Notes: generated from the letters alone by a model not told the origin. DNA of 64,000 nucleotides from Vulcanimicrobiota bacterium (GCA_027307235.1 DAHUXH010000012.1:227036-291035); one strand, 5' to 3'. Positions 37,399-47,250 are shown, counted from the first letter of the stretch. Made by a program: numbers and translations.

Positions 37399-38352
37399 AT
37401 GTTTCGACGCTTCTGGCTGATCGCCGGGTGTGCCGGAGCGCTTGCGATCGCCGCGTGCAACAACTCATCGACGACACCAGCCGCTCCGCTCACGCAGACC
37501 TGGATCATCGACGTCGGCCAATCAAGCCCTGACGGGGCTTTTCAAGGGCTGAACTTCTATCCGAATTCCATCACGATCGACGCGGGGGACACGATCACAT
37601 GGAATATTCAGAGCACCGAACCACACACCATCACACTGCTCGCTATCGGGCAGGCTACACCGCCGCCGCCCGTCAGCGCCAACCTCGGGCCGGCCGGCGG
37701 CGCAACCTTCGACGGCACGACGTACACGAGTTCCGGGCTGCTCAACCCGCAGCAGAGCTACAAGCTCACCTTCACCACGCCCGGCACCTACACGGTCTAC
37801 TGTTTGATCCACCAGCCCGAGATGCTGATGACCGTTCACGTGCAAGCCGCCGGTAGTTCGTATCCGCAGACACAGCAGCAACTCTTCAATGCCGCGCAAA
37901 CCGCGAGCCAAGCGGATCTGAGCGCTGCGCAAGCCGCGCCCGCGCTCTTTCCGTACGCGGTCAACGGTCCGCACCTCGCTGCCGGCATCTCACCCGGTTT
38001 GAACAATCCGCCGCCGAGCAACGCGACGGTCTTACGCTTCCTCGACGATACCACCGCAACGTCAACCAACGTGACCATCGCCGTCGGCGGCAGCGTGACG
38101 TGGACGAATCTCACCCTCAACGAGGTGCATACCGTAACGTTCGGCATCGCCGGACAACCGTTCCCGACGCTCAGTCCATTCGGTCCCCCGCAAGGCGGTC
38201 CGGCCTACGACGGCACGGTGATCACCAACTCCGGCGTCATCCCGCCGGGCGGCAGCTACACGCTCACGTTCACCAAGGCCGGCACGTACACGTATCACTG
38301 CCTCTTTCACGACGAGGGATCGAACATGATCGCAACGGTGACGGTGCAGTAA
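37399..38352 (+). CDS. Lipoprotein with two plastocyanin-like copper domains
   Basis: 317 residues, 19 nt after leuS, with ribosome site GGGAGG. The lipobox is AIAAC (lipid on Cys20). Two cupredoxin domains follow, each with a full type-1 copper set: His76, Cys135, His138, Met142 in the first, and His244, Cys301, His304, Met310 in the second. They are joined by a Gln/Ala-rich linker. It should be an electron carrier on the outer face of the cytoplasmic membrane, probably serving a multicopper enzyme or terminal oxidase. Confidence 0.88.
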   Translation: MFRRFWLIAGCAGALAIAACNNSSTTPAAPLTQTWIIDVGQSSPDGAFQGLNFYPNSITIDAGDTITWNIQSTEPHTITLLAIGQATPPPPVSANLGPAGGATFDGTTYTSSGLLNPQQSYKLTFTTPGTYTVYCLIHQPEMLMTVHVQAAGSSYPQTQQQLFNAAQTASQADLSAAQAAPALFPYAVNGPHLAAGISPGLNNPPPSNATVLRFLDDTTATSTNVTIAVGGSVTWTNLTLNEVHTVTFGIAGQPFPTLSPFGPPQGGPAYDGTVITNSGVIPPGGSYTLTFTKAGTYTYHCLFHDEGSNMIATVTVQ

Positions 38353-38358
38353 CGCCCG

Positions 38359-39294
38359 TCAGGCGAACTTCATCTGTTCGCGAAAGTACTCGTACGTTTC
38401 GCGCATGCCGTCGATCAGGTGCGTCTGCGGTTCCCAATCGAGATCGCGGCGCGCGAGCGCGTAGTCGAACTGCGCGTCTCGCGCGTCGCCCGCGCGCTTG
38501 GGTCCCGGCGTGACCGGCGCCTGAAAGCCGGTAATCTCTACGAGCGAGCGATAGATTTGGTTCACGCTCGTGCGCTGGTTGGTGCCGATGCAATAGCAGT
38601 TTCCTGAACCGCGCTCGAGCGCGAGCACGTTGAGCCGCGCGACGTCTTTGACATACACGTAGTCGCGCGTCTGCTCACCGTCCCAGTCGATGCGCACACC
38701 TTGCTTCTGCAAGAACTTGCCGATGAAGATCGAGACTACACCGGCTTCGCCGTTGGGATCCTGACGCGGACCGTAGACGTTGCCGTACCGCAGGGCGGTG
38801 AAATCCAGACCGTGTTCCGCTTTGAAGAAGCGTAGGTAGTGTTCGGCGACCATCTTCGTGATGCCGTACGGTGAGGTCGGCCGCTGCGCCGTCGTTTCGC
38901 GAATCGGCAGCGCATCCGGTGTTCCGAATGTCGCGCCGCTCGAGGCGAAGATCACCTTGCGCGTCTGAGCCTTCACCGCCTGTTCCAGCACGTTGATCAA
39001 ACCCAAGACGTTGACGTCGGCATCGTACCGCGGATCGCGCGCGCTGATCGCCACCGAATGCTGCGCGGCGTGATGACAGACAACTTCGGGCTTGTACTCG
39101 CTGAAGATGCGCGCGAGGTTTTGATCGCGGATGTCCATGTGCACGAACGACGCGCGTTCGGGAACGTTCTGCCGGCGGCCGCCGCCGTGCTCCCACAGCG
39201 AATCGAGCACGAGGACGTCGTGTCCGAGCGCGAGATAGGCGTCGACGATGTGCGAGCCGATGAATCCGGCTCCGCCGGTAACGATGATCCGCAA
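38359..39294 (-). CDS. NAD-dependent sugar epimerase (GalE-like SDR)
   Basis: 311 residues from TTG 39294, with GAGGAG ribosome site just upstream. The Rossmann motif is IIVTGGAGFIGSHIV, the catalytic Tyr-x-x-x-Lys is YGITK, and FASSGATFG supplies the Ser/Thr. It resembles UDP-glucose 4-epimerases and related UDP-hexose epimerases. Divergent from comEC; no sugar operon is adjacent. Confidence 0.88.
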   Translation of the reverse strand: MRIIVTGGAGFIGSHIVDAYLALGHDVLVLDSLWEHGGGRRQNVPERASFVHMDIRDQNLARIFSEYKPEVVCHHAAQHSVAISARDPRYDADVNVLGLINVLEQAVKAQTRKVIFASSGATFGTPDALPIRETTAQRPTSPYGITKMVAEHYLRFFKAEHGLDFTALRYGNVYGPRQDPNGEAGVVSIFIGKFLQKQGVRIDWDGEQTRDYVYVKDVARLNVLALERGSGNCYCIGTNQRTSVNQIYRSLVEITGFQAPVTPGPKRAGDARDAQFDYALARRDLDWEPQTHLIDGMRETYEYFREQMKFA

Positions 39295-39332
39295 CGAATT
39301 CTCCTCTAGATTGCGCGCCGCCGCGTCGCAGT

Positions 39333-41633
39333 ATGCCGATGGTGACCGCTCGCCCGATTGTCGCAACGGCAGGTGCCGCGGTGCTCGGTGCCGCTGCCGT
39401 TATCGCGCGCTCGCCCGATCAACGTGCGACGATCGCGCTTGCGCTCATTACCCTCGTCGTCTGCACGCTGCGTGCCCGGACGCGGCCGCATCTGATTCGC
39501 GTGGCCGTTGCGCTCGCCCTGGTCTGCGGAGCGTTGCTGGCGTGGACCGCAAACGCGCGAGAGGTCACGATCGCCCAAACGCGGATGGCGCGCTTCTCCG
39601 CCACCGTTCTGGACGTCGAACGCGACGATGCTGCGGGAACGACGGTCGAACTCAGCCTCGACAGCGGACTGCGCGTTCTCGCGACGACGCGTATCCGCCC
39701 GCTGCCTGGGGAACGGGTGATCGTTCGCGGGAAGCTCGAGCCGTTCGACGATCCGCGCAATCCCGGTGAACCCAGCGAACGCGATCTCATGCGTGAACGC
39801 GGACTCGACGCCCGCATAGCGCACGCACAGATCGTCGCACTCGTTGCGCGTGCAACACCTTCGACTTTAGAACGATTGCGCATCTTCGCACATGACGCGA
39901 TCGTCGCACGGCTGCCGCAGCCGGACGCATCGGTGCTCATGGGTGAACTATGGGGCGAACGCGCCGATCTTCCACCCAATTTGCATGCCGCGTTCATGCG
40001 CACCGGAACGATTCATATTCTGGTCACCGCCGGATTGCACGTCGGCGTCATCGCATGGCTTGCAACCGTGCTTTTTCGCCGCCTGCCGTTACCGCGTGCG
40101 AGCGCTTGCGCCGTGACCGCCCTGCTCGTCTGGGCGTTCGTCTGCGTGAGCGGTCTGCATCTGCCGTCGGTGCGCGCCGCGACGATGGCCACTTACGCAC
40201 TCACCGCGCGCGCATTCGGCCGAACGGCGCTCTCGTGGAATGCGCTGGCCTTCGCCGCGATCGTCGTCGTGTGCGTGCGCCCGCTCGACGTTACCGGCGC
40301 ATCGTTTGCGCTCTCGTTTTCCTGCGTCGGTGCTATTCTGATCTGCGCGAAGCCGCTCGAACGCGGGATACGTGAGCGTTTCTCCATGCCCGATCGCGTG
40401 CGCGAAGCGGTGGTGCTGACGGTCGCGACGCAGGTCGGCACCTGGCCGTTGACGGCCGCGATTTTTCTGCAATGGACACCGTACGCCGTCATCGGAAATC
40501 TGTGCGTCGTCCCGGTCGTCGGTGCAACGATGCTGCTCGGCATCGGGCAGATCGCGTTGAACGCACTCCCCTTCGTCGCGCAAGCTCTCGCGAACGTGAA
40601 CGATTGGCTGCTGACGTGGATTACATCGAGCGTCACGTTCATCGCCGCGCTTCCCGGCGCGAGCATTCCGATGACGCCCGCTCCGAGCTGGTGTATCGCC
40701 GCCTACGATGCGTCGCTGGTCGCCGCGCTCGCGCTTGGGCGGCGCGCCGCATACACGCCGATGCTGGCGCTGCTCATCGTCTGCGCTTCACTGATCGTTG
40801 CTCCGCCGCGCGGCGGCGGCGCGGCGCTACGTATCACGGCGCTCGACGTGGGCCAGGCAGATGCGATCGTCGTGCGCACGCCGCTCGGTCACACACTACT
40901 GATCGATGCGGGCGGCCGTCTTGAACGTGGCGCCGACGGGGGTTCCAGCGCGGAAGCAATCGGGGAACGCATCGTCGTCCCGTTCTTGCTGCGCCAGGGC
41001 ATACACCGGCTCGACGCAATCGTGCTCTCGCATCCGCACGGCGACCACGCCGGCGGCGTCGCGCCGGTCATGCGCGCCATGCCGGTCGCGCTGTTCGACG
41101 ACGGTGGTCAGCGATACAGCGGCGCCGCCTACCGCGATGCGTTGGCAACCGCCAACGGCGATTCCATACGCATCGAGCATCCGCGAGGCGGCGACGTGCT
41201 GCACACCGATGACGGCGTCACATTGAAGTTCATCGGACCACAGGATCCACTGCTGACGAACACGCGCAATGACATCAACGAAAATTCGATCGCATTTCTG
41301 CTCGTATATCGTCATTTTCGCATGCTCTTCACCGGCGATGCCGGCGCTGCAGCCGAGCAACGCTTCCTCGCGCTGCATCTCGACCTGCATGCCGACGTGT
41401 TGAAAGTCGGCCATCACGGCTCTTCCTACAGTTCGACACCGGCGTTCATCGCAGCGGTGCATCCGGCAGATGCGATCATCTCCGTCGGACGCGACAATAT
41501 GTTCGGCCATCCCGCGCCTTCCACGCTTGAAACGCTTGAGCGCTTCGGCGCGCGCGTGTACCGGACCGACAAGAACGGCGCGGTCACCATCACCACCGAC
41601 GGAACGACACACCAGATTCAAACGATGTTCTAA
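39333..41633 (+). CDS. comEC: DNA-uptake channel ComEC/Rec2
   Basis: 766 residues. It has an N-terminal DUF4131 part, a Competence domain with about eight to ten transmembrane helices (TIHILVTAGLHVGVIAWLAT), and a C-terminal metallo-beta-lactamase-like domain with LSHPHGDHAGG and KVGHHGSSYSS. ComEC moves single-stranded DNA into the cell; the lactamase-like domain may degrade the other strand. The last 8 codons and stop lie inside a 32-bp repeat that recurs 951 bp downstream, beyond higBA. Confidence 0.93.
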   Translation: MPMVTARPIVATAGAAVLGAAAVIARSPDQRATIALALITLVVCTLRARTRPHLIRVAVALALVCGALLAWTANAREVTIAQTRMARFSATVLDVERDDAAGTTVELSLDSGLRVLATTRIRPLPGERVIVRGKLEPFDDPRNPGEPSERDLMRERGLDARIAHAQIVALVARATPSTLERLRIFAHDAIVARLPQPDASVLMGELWGERADLPPNLHAAFMRTGTIHILVTAGLHVGVIAWLATVLFRRLPLPRASACAVTALLVWAFVCVSGLHLPSVRAATMATYALTARAFGRTALSWNALAFAAIVVVCVRPLDVTGASFALSFSCVGAILICAKPLERGIRERFSMPDRVREAVVLTVATQVGTWPLTAAIFLQWTPYAVIGNLCVVPVVGATMLLGIGQIALNALPFVAQALANVNDWLLTWITSSVTFIAALPGASIPMTPAPSWCIAAYDASLVAALALGRRAAYTPMLALLIVCASLIVAPPRGGGAALRITALDVGQADAIVVRTPLGHTLLIDAGGRLERGADGGSSAEAIGERIVVPFLLRQGIHRLDAIVLSHPHGDHAGGVAPVMRAMPVALFDDGGQRYSGAAYRDALATANGDSIRIEHPRGGDVLHTDDGVTLKFIGPQDPLLTNTRNDINENSIAFLLVYRHFRMLFTGDAGAAAEQRFLALHLDLHADVLKVGHHGSSYSSTPAFIAAVHPADAIISVGRDNMFGHPAPSTLETLERFGARVYRTDKNGAVTITTDGTTHQIQTMF

Positions 41634-41636
41634 CTC
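41605..41636 (+). repeat. 32-bp direct repeat, copy 1 (comEC 3' end)
   Basis: Identical over 32 bp to 42556-42587. It covers the end of comEC including the TAA stop, beginning CGACACACCAG and ending GTTCTAACTC. The two copies bracket the higBA cassette. This is the form expected of an attachment site or a tandem duplication scar. Confidence 0.85.
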
Positions 41637-41686
41637 CGCGCTGATTAAACCCCACCCCGCGTGGCGTTTCAGGCTCGAAGGCTCAT

Positions 41687-41989
41687 CTACGCGTGCGCGA
41701 GTTCGCGCGGGCGCACGTCGCGCTTGATCTCTGCTGCTTTTTCGTCTTCGGCGACGTCGAGGTCGTAGCGCGTTTGCAGGTTCATCCAAAATGCCGCGGA
41801 CATGCCGAAGTACCGTCCAAGACGCAGCGCTGTTTCTGCGCTGATCCCACGGCGCCCATGCACGATGTCATGGATACGCGTTGCCGGCACGCGAAGTTCG
41901 GTAGCGAGTTGATTTTGGCTGAGATCGAGCGGTTCAAGAAAGTCGGTTTGGAGAATCGTTCCAGGGTGAACCGGTGAAAGCTTGGTCAT
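41687..41989 (-). CDS. higA: HigA-family antitoxin
   Basis: 100 residues starting at ATG 41989. The HigA signature VHPGTILQTDFLEPLDLSQ opens an XRE helix-turn-helix (NQLATELRVPATRIHDIVHG), followed by AFWMNLQTRYDLDVAE, typical of HigA. It neutralises HigB and represses the operon. It follows higB by 41 nt, the usual toxin-first order. Confidence 0.93.
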   Translation of the reverse strand: MTKLSPVHPGTILQTDFLEPLDLSQNQLATELRVPATRIHDIVHGRRGISAETALRLGRYFGMSAAFWMNLQTRYDLDVAEDEKAAEIKRDVRPRELAHA

Positions 41990-42030
41990 TGGCAGCCCCC
42001 TTGAAGGCCCGGGTAAAGTAAAAATGATGG

Positions 42031-42315
42031 TTACCTTTTGTAGTGATCCGTGATCCGCACGTTCTCAGCGTATCCGGCATCCCATCGGAAGGTCACGCGG
42101 TACTTGTCGTTGATGCGCATCGAATAGACATCTTTGCCGAACTCCGGCACCTTTTCTATGCGGTTGCCTGGAACGGCGCGTAGATCGTCCATCGTGATGG
42201 CAGCGTCCAACTTCAGGAGAGCGCGACGTGCGGCATTTTCGACCGATTGGAGCTTGCGCACGCGCTGACGGTTGAAGAGTTGTTCCGTGTCCTTGTCGGC
42301 GAACGAGCGAATCAC
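42031..42315 (-). CDS. higB: HigB-family mRNA-cleaving toxin
   Basis: 94 residues from ATG 42315. FADKDTEQLFNRQRVRKL and the ending YSMRINDKYRVTFRWDAGYA identify the RelE/HigB fold; basic and aromatic residues near the end form the active surface. HigB cleaves mRNA on the ribosome. It is the first gene of the pair, downstream of an inverted repeat at 42338-42360. Confidence 0.93.
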   Translation of the reverse strand: MIRSFADKDTEQLFNRQRVRKLQSVENAARRALLKLDAAITMDDLRAVPGNRIEKVPEFGKDVYSMRINDKYRVTFRWDAGYAENVRITDHYKR

Positions 42316-42337
42316 CCCCGAAGCATATCACGGACTA

Positions 42338-42360
42338 CGTTATATGTAAAGCGTATAACG
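42338..42360. promoter_or_regulatory. Probable HigA operator
   Basis: CGTTATA-N9-TATAACG is a perfect 7-bp inverted repeat, 22 bp upstream of the higB start in an AT-rich patch, where HigA repressors usually bind. Confidence 0.65.
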
Positions 42361-42555
42361 CAAGCCAGTGTTTTTGGTCCGGAAGTTCGCGACGATTGGC
42401 GGGCGTACCGGGTCCTGCGCCTGCGCCGAAACTCTCGACCAGGTTTAGCAACCGCACGAAAACTGCTAAAAATGGGAAACGCATGTGAAGGCTGATAAAA
42501 CGCGATGATGGCCTTCGAACGTTAGACTTCGATTTCCGAAATAACGCACACATCT

Positions 42556-42587
42556 CGACACACCAGATTCAAACGATGTTCTAACTC
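42556..42587 (+). repeat. 32-bp direct repeat, copy 2
   Basis: Second copy of the comEC 3' end, not joined to any comEC sequence upstream of it. Both copies are followed within about 30 bp by a short CCAC...GTGG hairpin, so homology may extend beyond the 32 bp with divergence. Confidence 0.85.
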
Positions 42588-42644
42588 GCGTTCCGACCTT
42601 TCCACCTGCGTGGCTTGAGCCGGACTTCCTATACTGGCTCGAAT

Positions 42645-44444
42645 ATGATCGTGTCCGCACCCTTGAAAATCGGAGATTTTACCGCCGACGCGCGACGTTT
42701 GACGGCGGCAATCGTGTATTGTGCGCTCATCGGCGTGGCAGCGGCCTTTGCCGCCAAGGCTCTCTTGCTGCTGATCGGTCTCGTGACGCAGATCGTCTAC
42801 AACGGTCGCTTTTCGTTCGCCATCACCGCACCGGACCCGCGTCATTGGGGGCCGCTCTCGATCGTGATTCCGGTGGTTGGCGGATTGATCGTCGGTCTCA
42901 TCGCGCGCTTTGGCACTGACAAGATTCGCGGTCACGGCATTCCCGAGGCGATTCATTCGATTCTCGACGGCGGCAGCATCATTCAAGCGCGCGTCGCGCT
43001 GTTCAAGCCGCTCGCCTCAGCGATCACCATCGGCACGGGCGGCCCGTTCGGCGCGGAAGGACCGATCATCATGACGGGCGGCGCCATCGGCTCGCTGTTC
43101 GCGCAGTTCTTGCGTCTCACGTCGTTCGAACGGCGCACGCTGCTGGTTGCCGGCGCGGCGGGCGGCATGTCGGCGACCTTCGCCTCGCCGATCGCAGCCG
43201 TGCTGATCGCCGTCGAGCTTCTGCTCTTCGAATGGCGCCCGCGCAGCTTCATCCCGGTCACGGTCGCGTCGTTCGTCGCCTATCTCGTGCGTGTTCCGTT
43301 GCTCGGCGTCGCGCCGCCGTTTCTCATCGCGCAACCGCACGCGGTCGATCCCGGCCAATTCGGCTGGGCAGTGCTGGTCGGCATCGCGGGCGGCATCGTA
43401 TCGATGCTCATGACGTATCTCGTCTATTTCGTGGAAGATCTCTACCATCGCTTGCCCATACATTGGATGTGGTGGCCGGCCATCGGCGGCGCCTTCGTCG
43501 GCATCGGCGGATGGTTCGTTCCTCAAGCGCTCGGCGTCGGCTATCCCACCATCGCCGCGCTGCTCAACGGGCAGATGGTCGCCGGCGTGGTGGCCGGACT
43601 CATCCTCGTCAAGATCGCCATTTGGGTCGCGAGTTTGAGCTCCGGAACATCGGGCGGCGTGCTCGCGCCGTTGCTGATGATCGGCGGCGCACTCGGATCG
43701 ATTCTCTCGCTGTTCATTCCCGGTCATGATGCGAGCATCTGGGCGGCGGTCGGCATGGCCGCGATTCTCGGCGGAACCATGCGCGCGCCGTTCATGGCAA
43801 CGATCTTCGCGCTTGAAACCACGCATGCGTGGGGATTGATGCCGGTGTTGTTCATCGGGTGTGTCGCGGCGACCGCCTTCACCGTCGTGCTGGTGCCGCG
43901 ATCGATTCTCACTGAACGTCTGGCACGGCGCGGCATGCATGTGTCGCGCGAATACTCGGTTCATCCGCTCGAACTCATGCCGATCGCATCGGTGATGATT
44001 GCACGCGAGCAGGTGAGCACGATGAAGAGCGGCACCACGCTCGGCGACATCCTGGCACGCTTTGCCGCGCACGAGCGACAGTTTCTGTTCTCAGAGTATC
44101 CCGTGGTCGACGGCGACGCCACCGTGATCGGCACCGTTTCGCGCGCGCAGATCGTCGAGCATGCGCATGGCGCTGCCGGCACCGATGCTTCCGTCGATGC
44201 GATCGCAACGCAACCGCTGGTCTTGCATCCGCAAGACCGCCTGCGTCACGCCGCTAACGAGATGGCACAGCAGAAACGCACGAGCGCGGTGATCGTCGAC
44301 GAACACGGCAACTGGGTGGGATGGTTGACGACCGGAGAACTCCTACGCGCCTGGCAACGCGGCATGCACGCCGAAACCCGGCGCGCCCGCGTGCGGTCCT
44401 GGCGGCGCCCCTTCAGGAGAACGTTTGATCGGCTTGAGCGGTGA
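42645..44444 (+). CDS. ClC-family chloride channel or H+/Cl- exchanger with CBS domains
   Basis: 599 residues from ATG 42645. ClC motifs are GHGIPEAIHS (usual GSGIP), GGPFGAEGPIIM (GxEGP) and SSGTSGGVLAPLL (GxFxP region). About 430 residues of membrane helices are followed by a pair of CBS domains (YPVVDGDATVIGTVSRAQIV and KRTSAVIVDEHGNWVGWLT), which bind adenine nucleotides and regulate transport. The 3' end overlaps the convergent SDR gene by 32 nt. Confidence 0.92.
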   Translation: MIVSAPLKIGDFTADARRLTAAIVYCALIGVAAAFAAKALLLLIGLVTQIVYNGRFSFAITAPDPRHWGPLSIVIPVVGGLIVGLIARFGTDKIRGHGIPEAIHSILDGGSIIQARVALFKPLASAITIGTGGPFGAEGPIIMTGGAIGSLFAQFLRLTSFERRTLLVAGAAGGMSATFASPIAAVLIAVELLLFEWRPRSFIPVTVASFVAYLVRVPLLGVAPPFLIAQPHAVDPGQFGWAVLVGIAGGIVSMLMTYLVYFVEDLYHRLPIHWMWWPAIGGAFVGIGGWFVPQALGVGYPTIAALLNGQMVAGVVAGLILVKIAIWVASLSSGTSGGVLAPLLMIGGALGSILSLFIPGHDASIWAAVGMAAILGGTMRAPFMATIFALETTHAWGLMPVLFIGCVAATAFTVVLVPRSILTERLARRGMHVSREYSVHPLELMPIASVMIAREQVSTMKSGTTLGDILARFAAHERQFLFSEYPVVDGDATVIGTVSRAQIVEHAHGAAGTDASVDAIATQPLVLHPQDRLRHAANEMAQQKRTSAVIVDEHGNWVGWLTTGELLRAWQRGMHAETRRARVRSWRRPFRRTFDRLER

Positions 44445-45111
44445 TAACGAGTTCACGCACCGCGGTGCCGGCCGGACGCGTCAAGGCAAAGACGATCGCG
44501 TCAGCCACGACCTCGGGAGCAATGAATTCGCCGATGCGCGGCGGGCTATGTTCATCCGGCCAGGATGCGAAGAACGGCGTGTTCATCCCAGAGGGCATGA
44601 TCAACGTGACGCCGATCTGTCCCGCAACTTCTTGAGCCAGCGCTCGCGTGAATCCAACCAGCGCAAATTTGCTGGTACAATACGCCGTCGCATCCTTGAA
44701 TGAGCGCAACCCCATCGTCGAGCCGACGACGACAAGTCTCCCGTTGTTCTTCTTCAACGCGTCCTGCAGCGCGCGGACCATGATGGCGGTGCCGTTGACA
44801 TTGACGTTGATGACCGCAGCCCATTTTTCGGCCGGCACGCGATCGAATGGGCCAGGGTGATCGATCCCGGCGCAACACACGAGCGCGTTTACCACATGGT
44901 GTGCGGTTGCCTCGGTCACGGCGGCTTCCACGGCCGCCCCATCCGTTATGTCCACGCGACGAAAAATGCAATCAAATGCCGGCGGTTTGAGGTCGAATAC
45001 GATCGGCTTTCCGCCGGCCTTCTTGACGGCGAGCGCGGTGGCGGCGCCCAGCCCCGACGCTCCGCCGCTGATCACCACGCCGGCGAGCGGAGCGTTCTCT
45101 CTTTCATTCAC
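44413..45111 (-). CDS. Short-chain dehydrogenase/reductase
   Basis: 232 residues. NAD(P) site GGASGLG at 16-22, catalytic Ser131, Tyr144 and Lys148 (YCTSK), and VCCAG in place of NNAG. The substrate is unknown. The start overlaps the OPT transporter stop by 8 nt, so the two are cotranscribed. Confidence 0.88.
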   Translation of the reverse strand: MNERENAPLAGVVISGGASGLGAATALAVKKAGGKPIVFDLKPPAFDCIFRRVDITDGAAVEAAVTEATAHHVVNALVCCAGIDHPGPFDRVPAEKWAAVINVNVNGTAIMVRALQDALKKNNGRLVVVGSTMGLRSFKDATAYCTSKFALVGFTRALAQEVAGQIGVTLIMPSGMNTPFFASWPDEHSPPRIGEFIAPEVVADAIVFALTRPAGTAVRELVITAQADQTFS

Positions 45112-47107
45112 TCGCGGCTCGCTGCGCGAGACTACGGATCCAGCGATAGAGCAGCGCGATCACGAGCGCGAAGGCGATCGCGCCGATAACGGTCGCGGCG
45201 GTTTGAAATGCGTCGCCGACGAGCGCCAGCGGCGTGGCATTGTTCGTCGCGACGATGAGTCCGGCGAGAAAGACGCCGAAGAGACTCTCGCCGACGATGA
45301 GACCCGAGGCCAAGAGCACGCCCAGACGCTTGGCCATCTCGCCGTTACGTCCGGAACTCACCCAACGGTTGTAGCCCCAGCCGAGCAGCGTGCCGACGAC
45401 CACGGGCGCGGTCACGGTCGACGGAAGGTAGATGCCGAGTCCGACGGCAAGCGGCGGCAACTTGCGTCCGCTCAGGCGCAGCACTTCATCCACGATGATG
45501 ATCGCGATGCCGGCAAGCACGCCGATGCCGATCAAACCCCAGTCGATGTTTCCTTGAATGACGCCTTTGGCAAGGGCCGAGATCAACGTTGCTTGCGGCG
45601 CGGGCAGCGCGGCCGCGATCGTGTGCAAGTTCGGTGCGCCGACGAAACCGTACGCACGATTGAGCAGATCGAGTATCGGCGGAATCACCAGTGCGCCGAA
45701 GATCACGCCGAAGACGAGCGAGACCTGCTGACGCCACGGCGTCGCGTCGACGAGTTGGCCCGTCTTGAGGTCTTGCAGATTGTCGTTCGCGATCGCCGCC
45801 ACGCAGATCACGACCGCCGTCACGAACAGCGAGAACGCCACTAGCGCGGGACCGGCGCTTCCACTCGCGTTCTTCACCACGACGGTGAGCATCAGCGTCG
45901 CGCCGATCACCGCGAGAATCGCGAGGCCTGAGATCGGACTGTTTGACGAACCGATCAAGCCGGCCATGTATCCGGCGGCTGACGCGATGAAGAAACCGGC
46001 GATCGCGATGAAGACGATCGCTCCGGCGATGAGCGGCACAGCCATCGGCGCCAAGACACCGCCGGAGAGAAATACCGCGAGCACGATCGCGATCGGAATC
46101 AAACACGCGAGGCTGATGAGCCCGACCCAGCCGATGGGTATATCCCGCTCGGTGCGCGGCAGCGAGTCCGCGCCATCGCGAGCCAAACGCCGCGACGCAG
46201 CGATCGCGGAGACGACGCCGCCCCACACCGGTCGCGCCAGCTTGCCGAGCGTCCACACCGCCGAGATGCCGATCGTTCCCGCACCGATGAAACGCACTTG
46301 ATGGGCCCAAACGCCGAGCGCCACATCCGCTGCCGCTCCCGGCATCGGGTGCAATGCCGTCAAAATCGGCGTCGCGATACCCCATGCGATGAGTAAGCCG
46401 GTGAACATTGCCAAGCCGACCGCCAAGCCGATGAGATGTCCCGCGCCGATGAGCGCCAGCGACAAGGAGCCGCCGAGGCCGCTTGCGCCTGCTCCAATGC
46501 GAACGTATCCGGCAAGCGTTCCGACAAAGATGCGCGCACCGGTTCCCGCCGCGAAACCGGCGGACGCAATCGCGCCCCAGATGACGGCGAGCAGTCCGGC
46601 CCGGTTCTCGGCCAGCGCCGCTGCCGTCGGCTCGCCCGTGCCGTCGCGCGCACCGGCGCCGACGCGGAGCACTTCCGCAGCCGCGACGCCTTCGGGGTAG
46701 GGAAGATCGGATTGCGAGACGAGCGCGCGCCGCAGCGGCACCGTGTACATCACGCCGAGGATGCCGCCCGCGGCGCAGATGCCGAATGACTCCCAAAATG
46801 GAAAGCCCGACCACCACCCGACCATCACCAGACCCGGCAGAACGTAGATAACCGACGAGATCGTTCCCGCCGACGAGGCCACCGTCTGCACGATGTTGTT
46901 CTCGTAGATGGTGGAGTTCTTGAACCCGCGCAGCACAGCCATCGAGATGACTGCCGCGGGAATCGAGGACGCGAACGTGAGACCCACCTTCAAGCCCAGG
47001 TACACGTTGGCCGCAGTGAAGACGAGCGTGATCAGGCCGCCGAGAATGATCCCGCGAAGCGTCAGTTCAAGACGCCGCTCGCCGATGCCGGTAGGCGTGG
47101 AGTGCAA
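45104..47107 (-). CDS. OPT-family oligopeptide or metal-chelate transporter
   Basis: 667 residues from TTG 47107, with GGAGG placed correctly upstream. About 16 transmembrane helices. The first helix segment (LTLRGIILGGLITLVFTAAN) followed by VYLGLKVGLTFASSIPAAVI is the OPT signature. OPT proteins import peptides or iron- and siderophore-like complexes by proton symport. The frame is open further upstream, but the TTG fits both ribosome site and homology. Confidence 0.88.
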   Translation of the reverse strand: MHSTPTGIGERRLELTLRGIILGGLITLVFTAANVYLGLKVGLTFASSIPAAVISMAVLRGFKNSTIYENNIVQTVASSAGTISSVIYVLPGLVMVGWWSGFPFWESFGICAAGGILGVMYTVPLRRALVSQSDLPYPEGVAAAEVLRVGAGARDGTGEPTAAALAENRAGLLAVIWGAIASAGFAAGTGARIFVGTLAGYVRIGAGASGLGGSLSLALIGAGHLIGLAVGLAMFTGLLIAWGIATPILTALHPMPGAAADVALGVWAHQVRFIGAGTIGISAVWTLGKLARPVWGGVVSAIAASRRLARDGADSLPRTERDIPIGWVGLISLACLIPIAIVLAVFLSGGVLAPMAVPLIAGAIVFIAIAGFFIASAAGYMAGLIGSSNSPISGLAILAVIGATLMLTVVVKNASGSAGPALVAFSLFVTAVVICVAAIANDNLQDLKTGQLVDATPWRQQVSLVFGVIFGALVIPPILDLLNRAYGFVGAPNLHTIAAALPAPQATLISALAKGVIQGNIDWGLIGIGVLAGIAIIIVDEVLRLSGRKLPPLAVGLGIYLPSTVTAPVVVGTLLGWGYNRWVSSGRNGEMAKRLGVLLASGLIVGESLFGVFLAGLIVATNNATPLALVGDAFQTAATVIGAIAFALVIALLYRWIRSLAQRAASE

Positions 47108-47250
47108 TGAAAAACCCTCCGTGCAGAACGCAGCGGCGCTGCGGGAACCGTTTGCGGCGTGTTTGCGAAGGCAGAACCGCACGCCTTCCGTGCGTTTCTA
47201 GCAGGTGAACCCTTCTCGACAGAGCGCCCAATCCGCGACATGATGGACCC

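Noticed and set aside
42031..42331. Overlapping 88-codon frame within higB
   Set aside because: Arg/Ser-rich out-of-frame shadow; the higB frame has the toxin family motifs.
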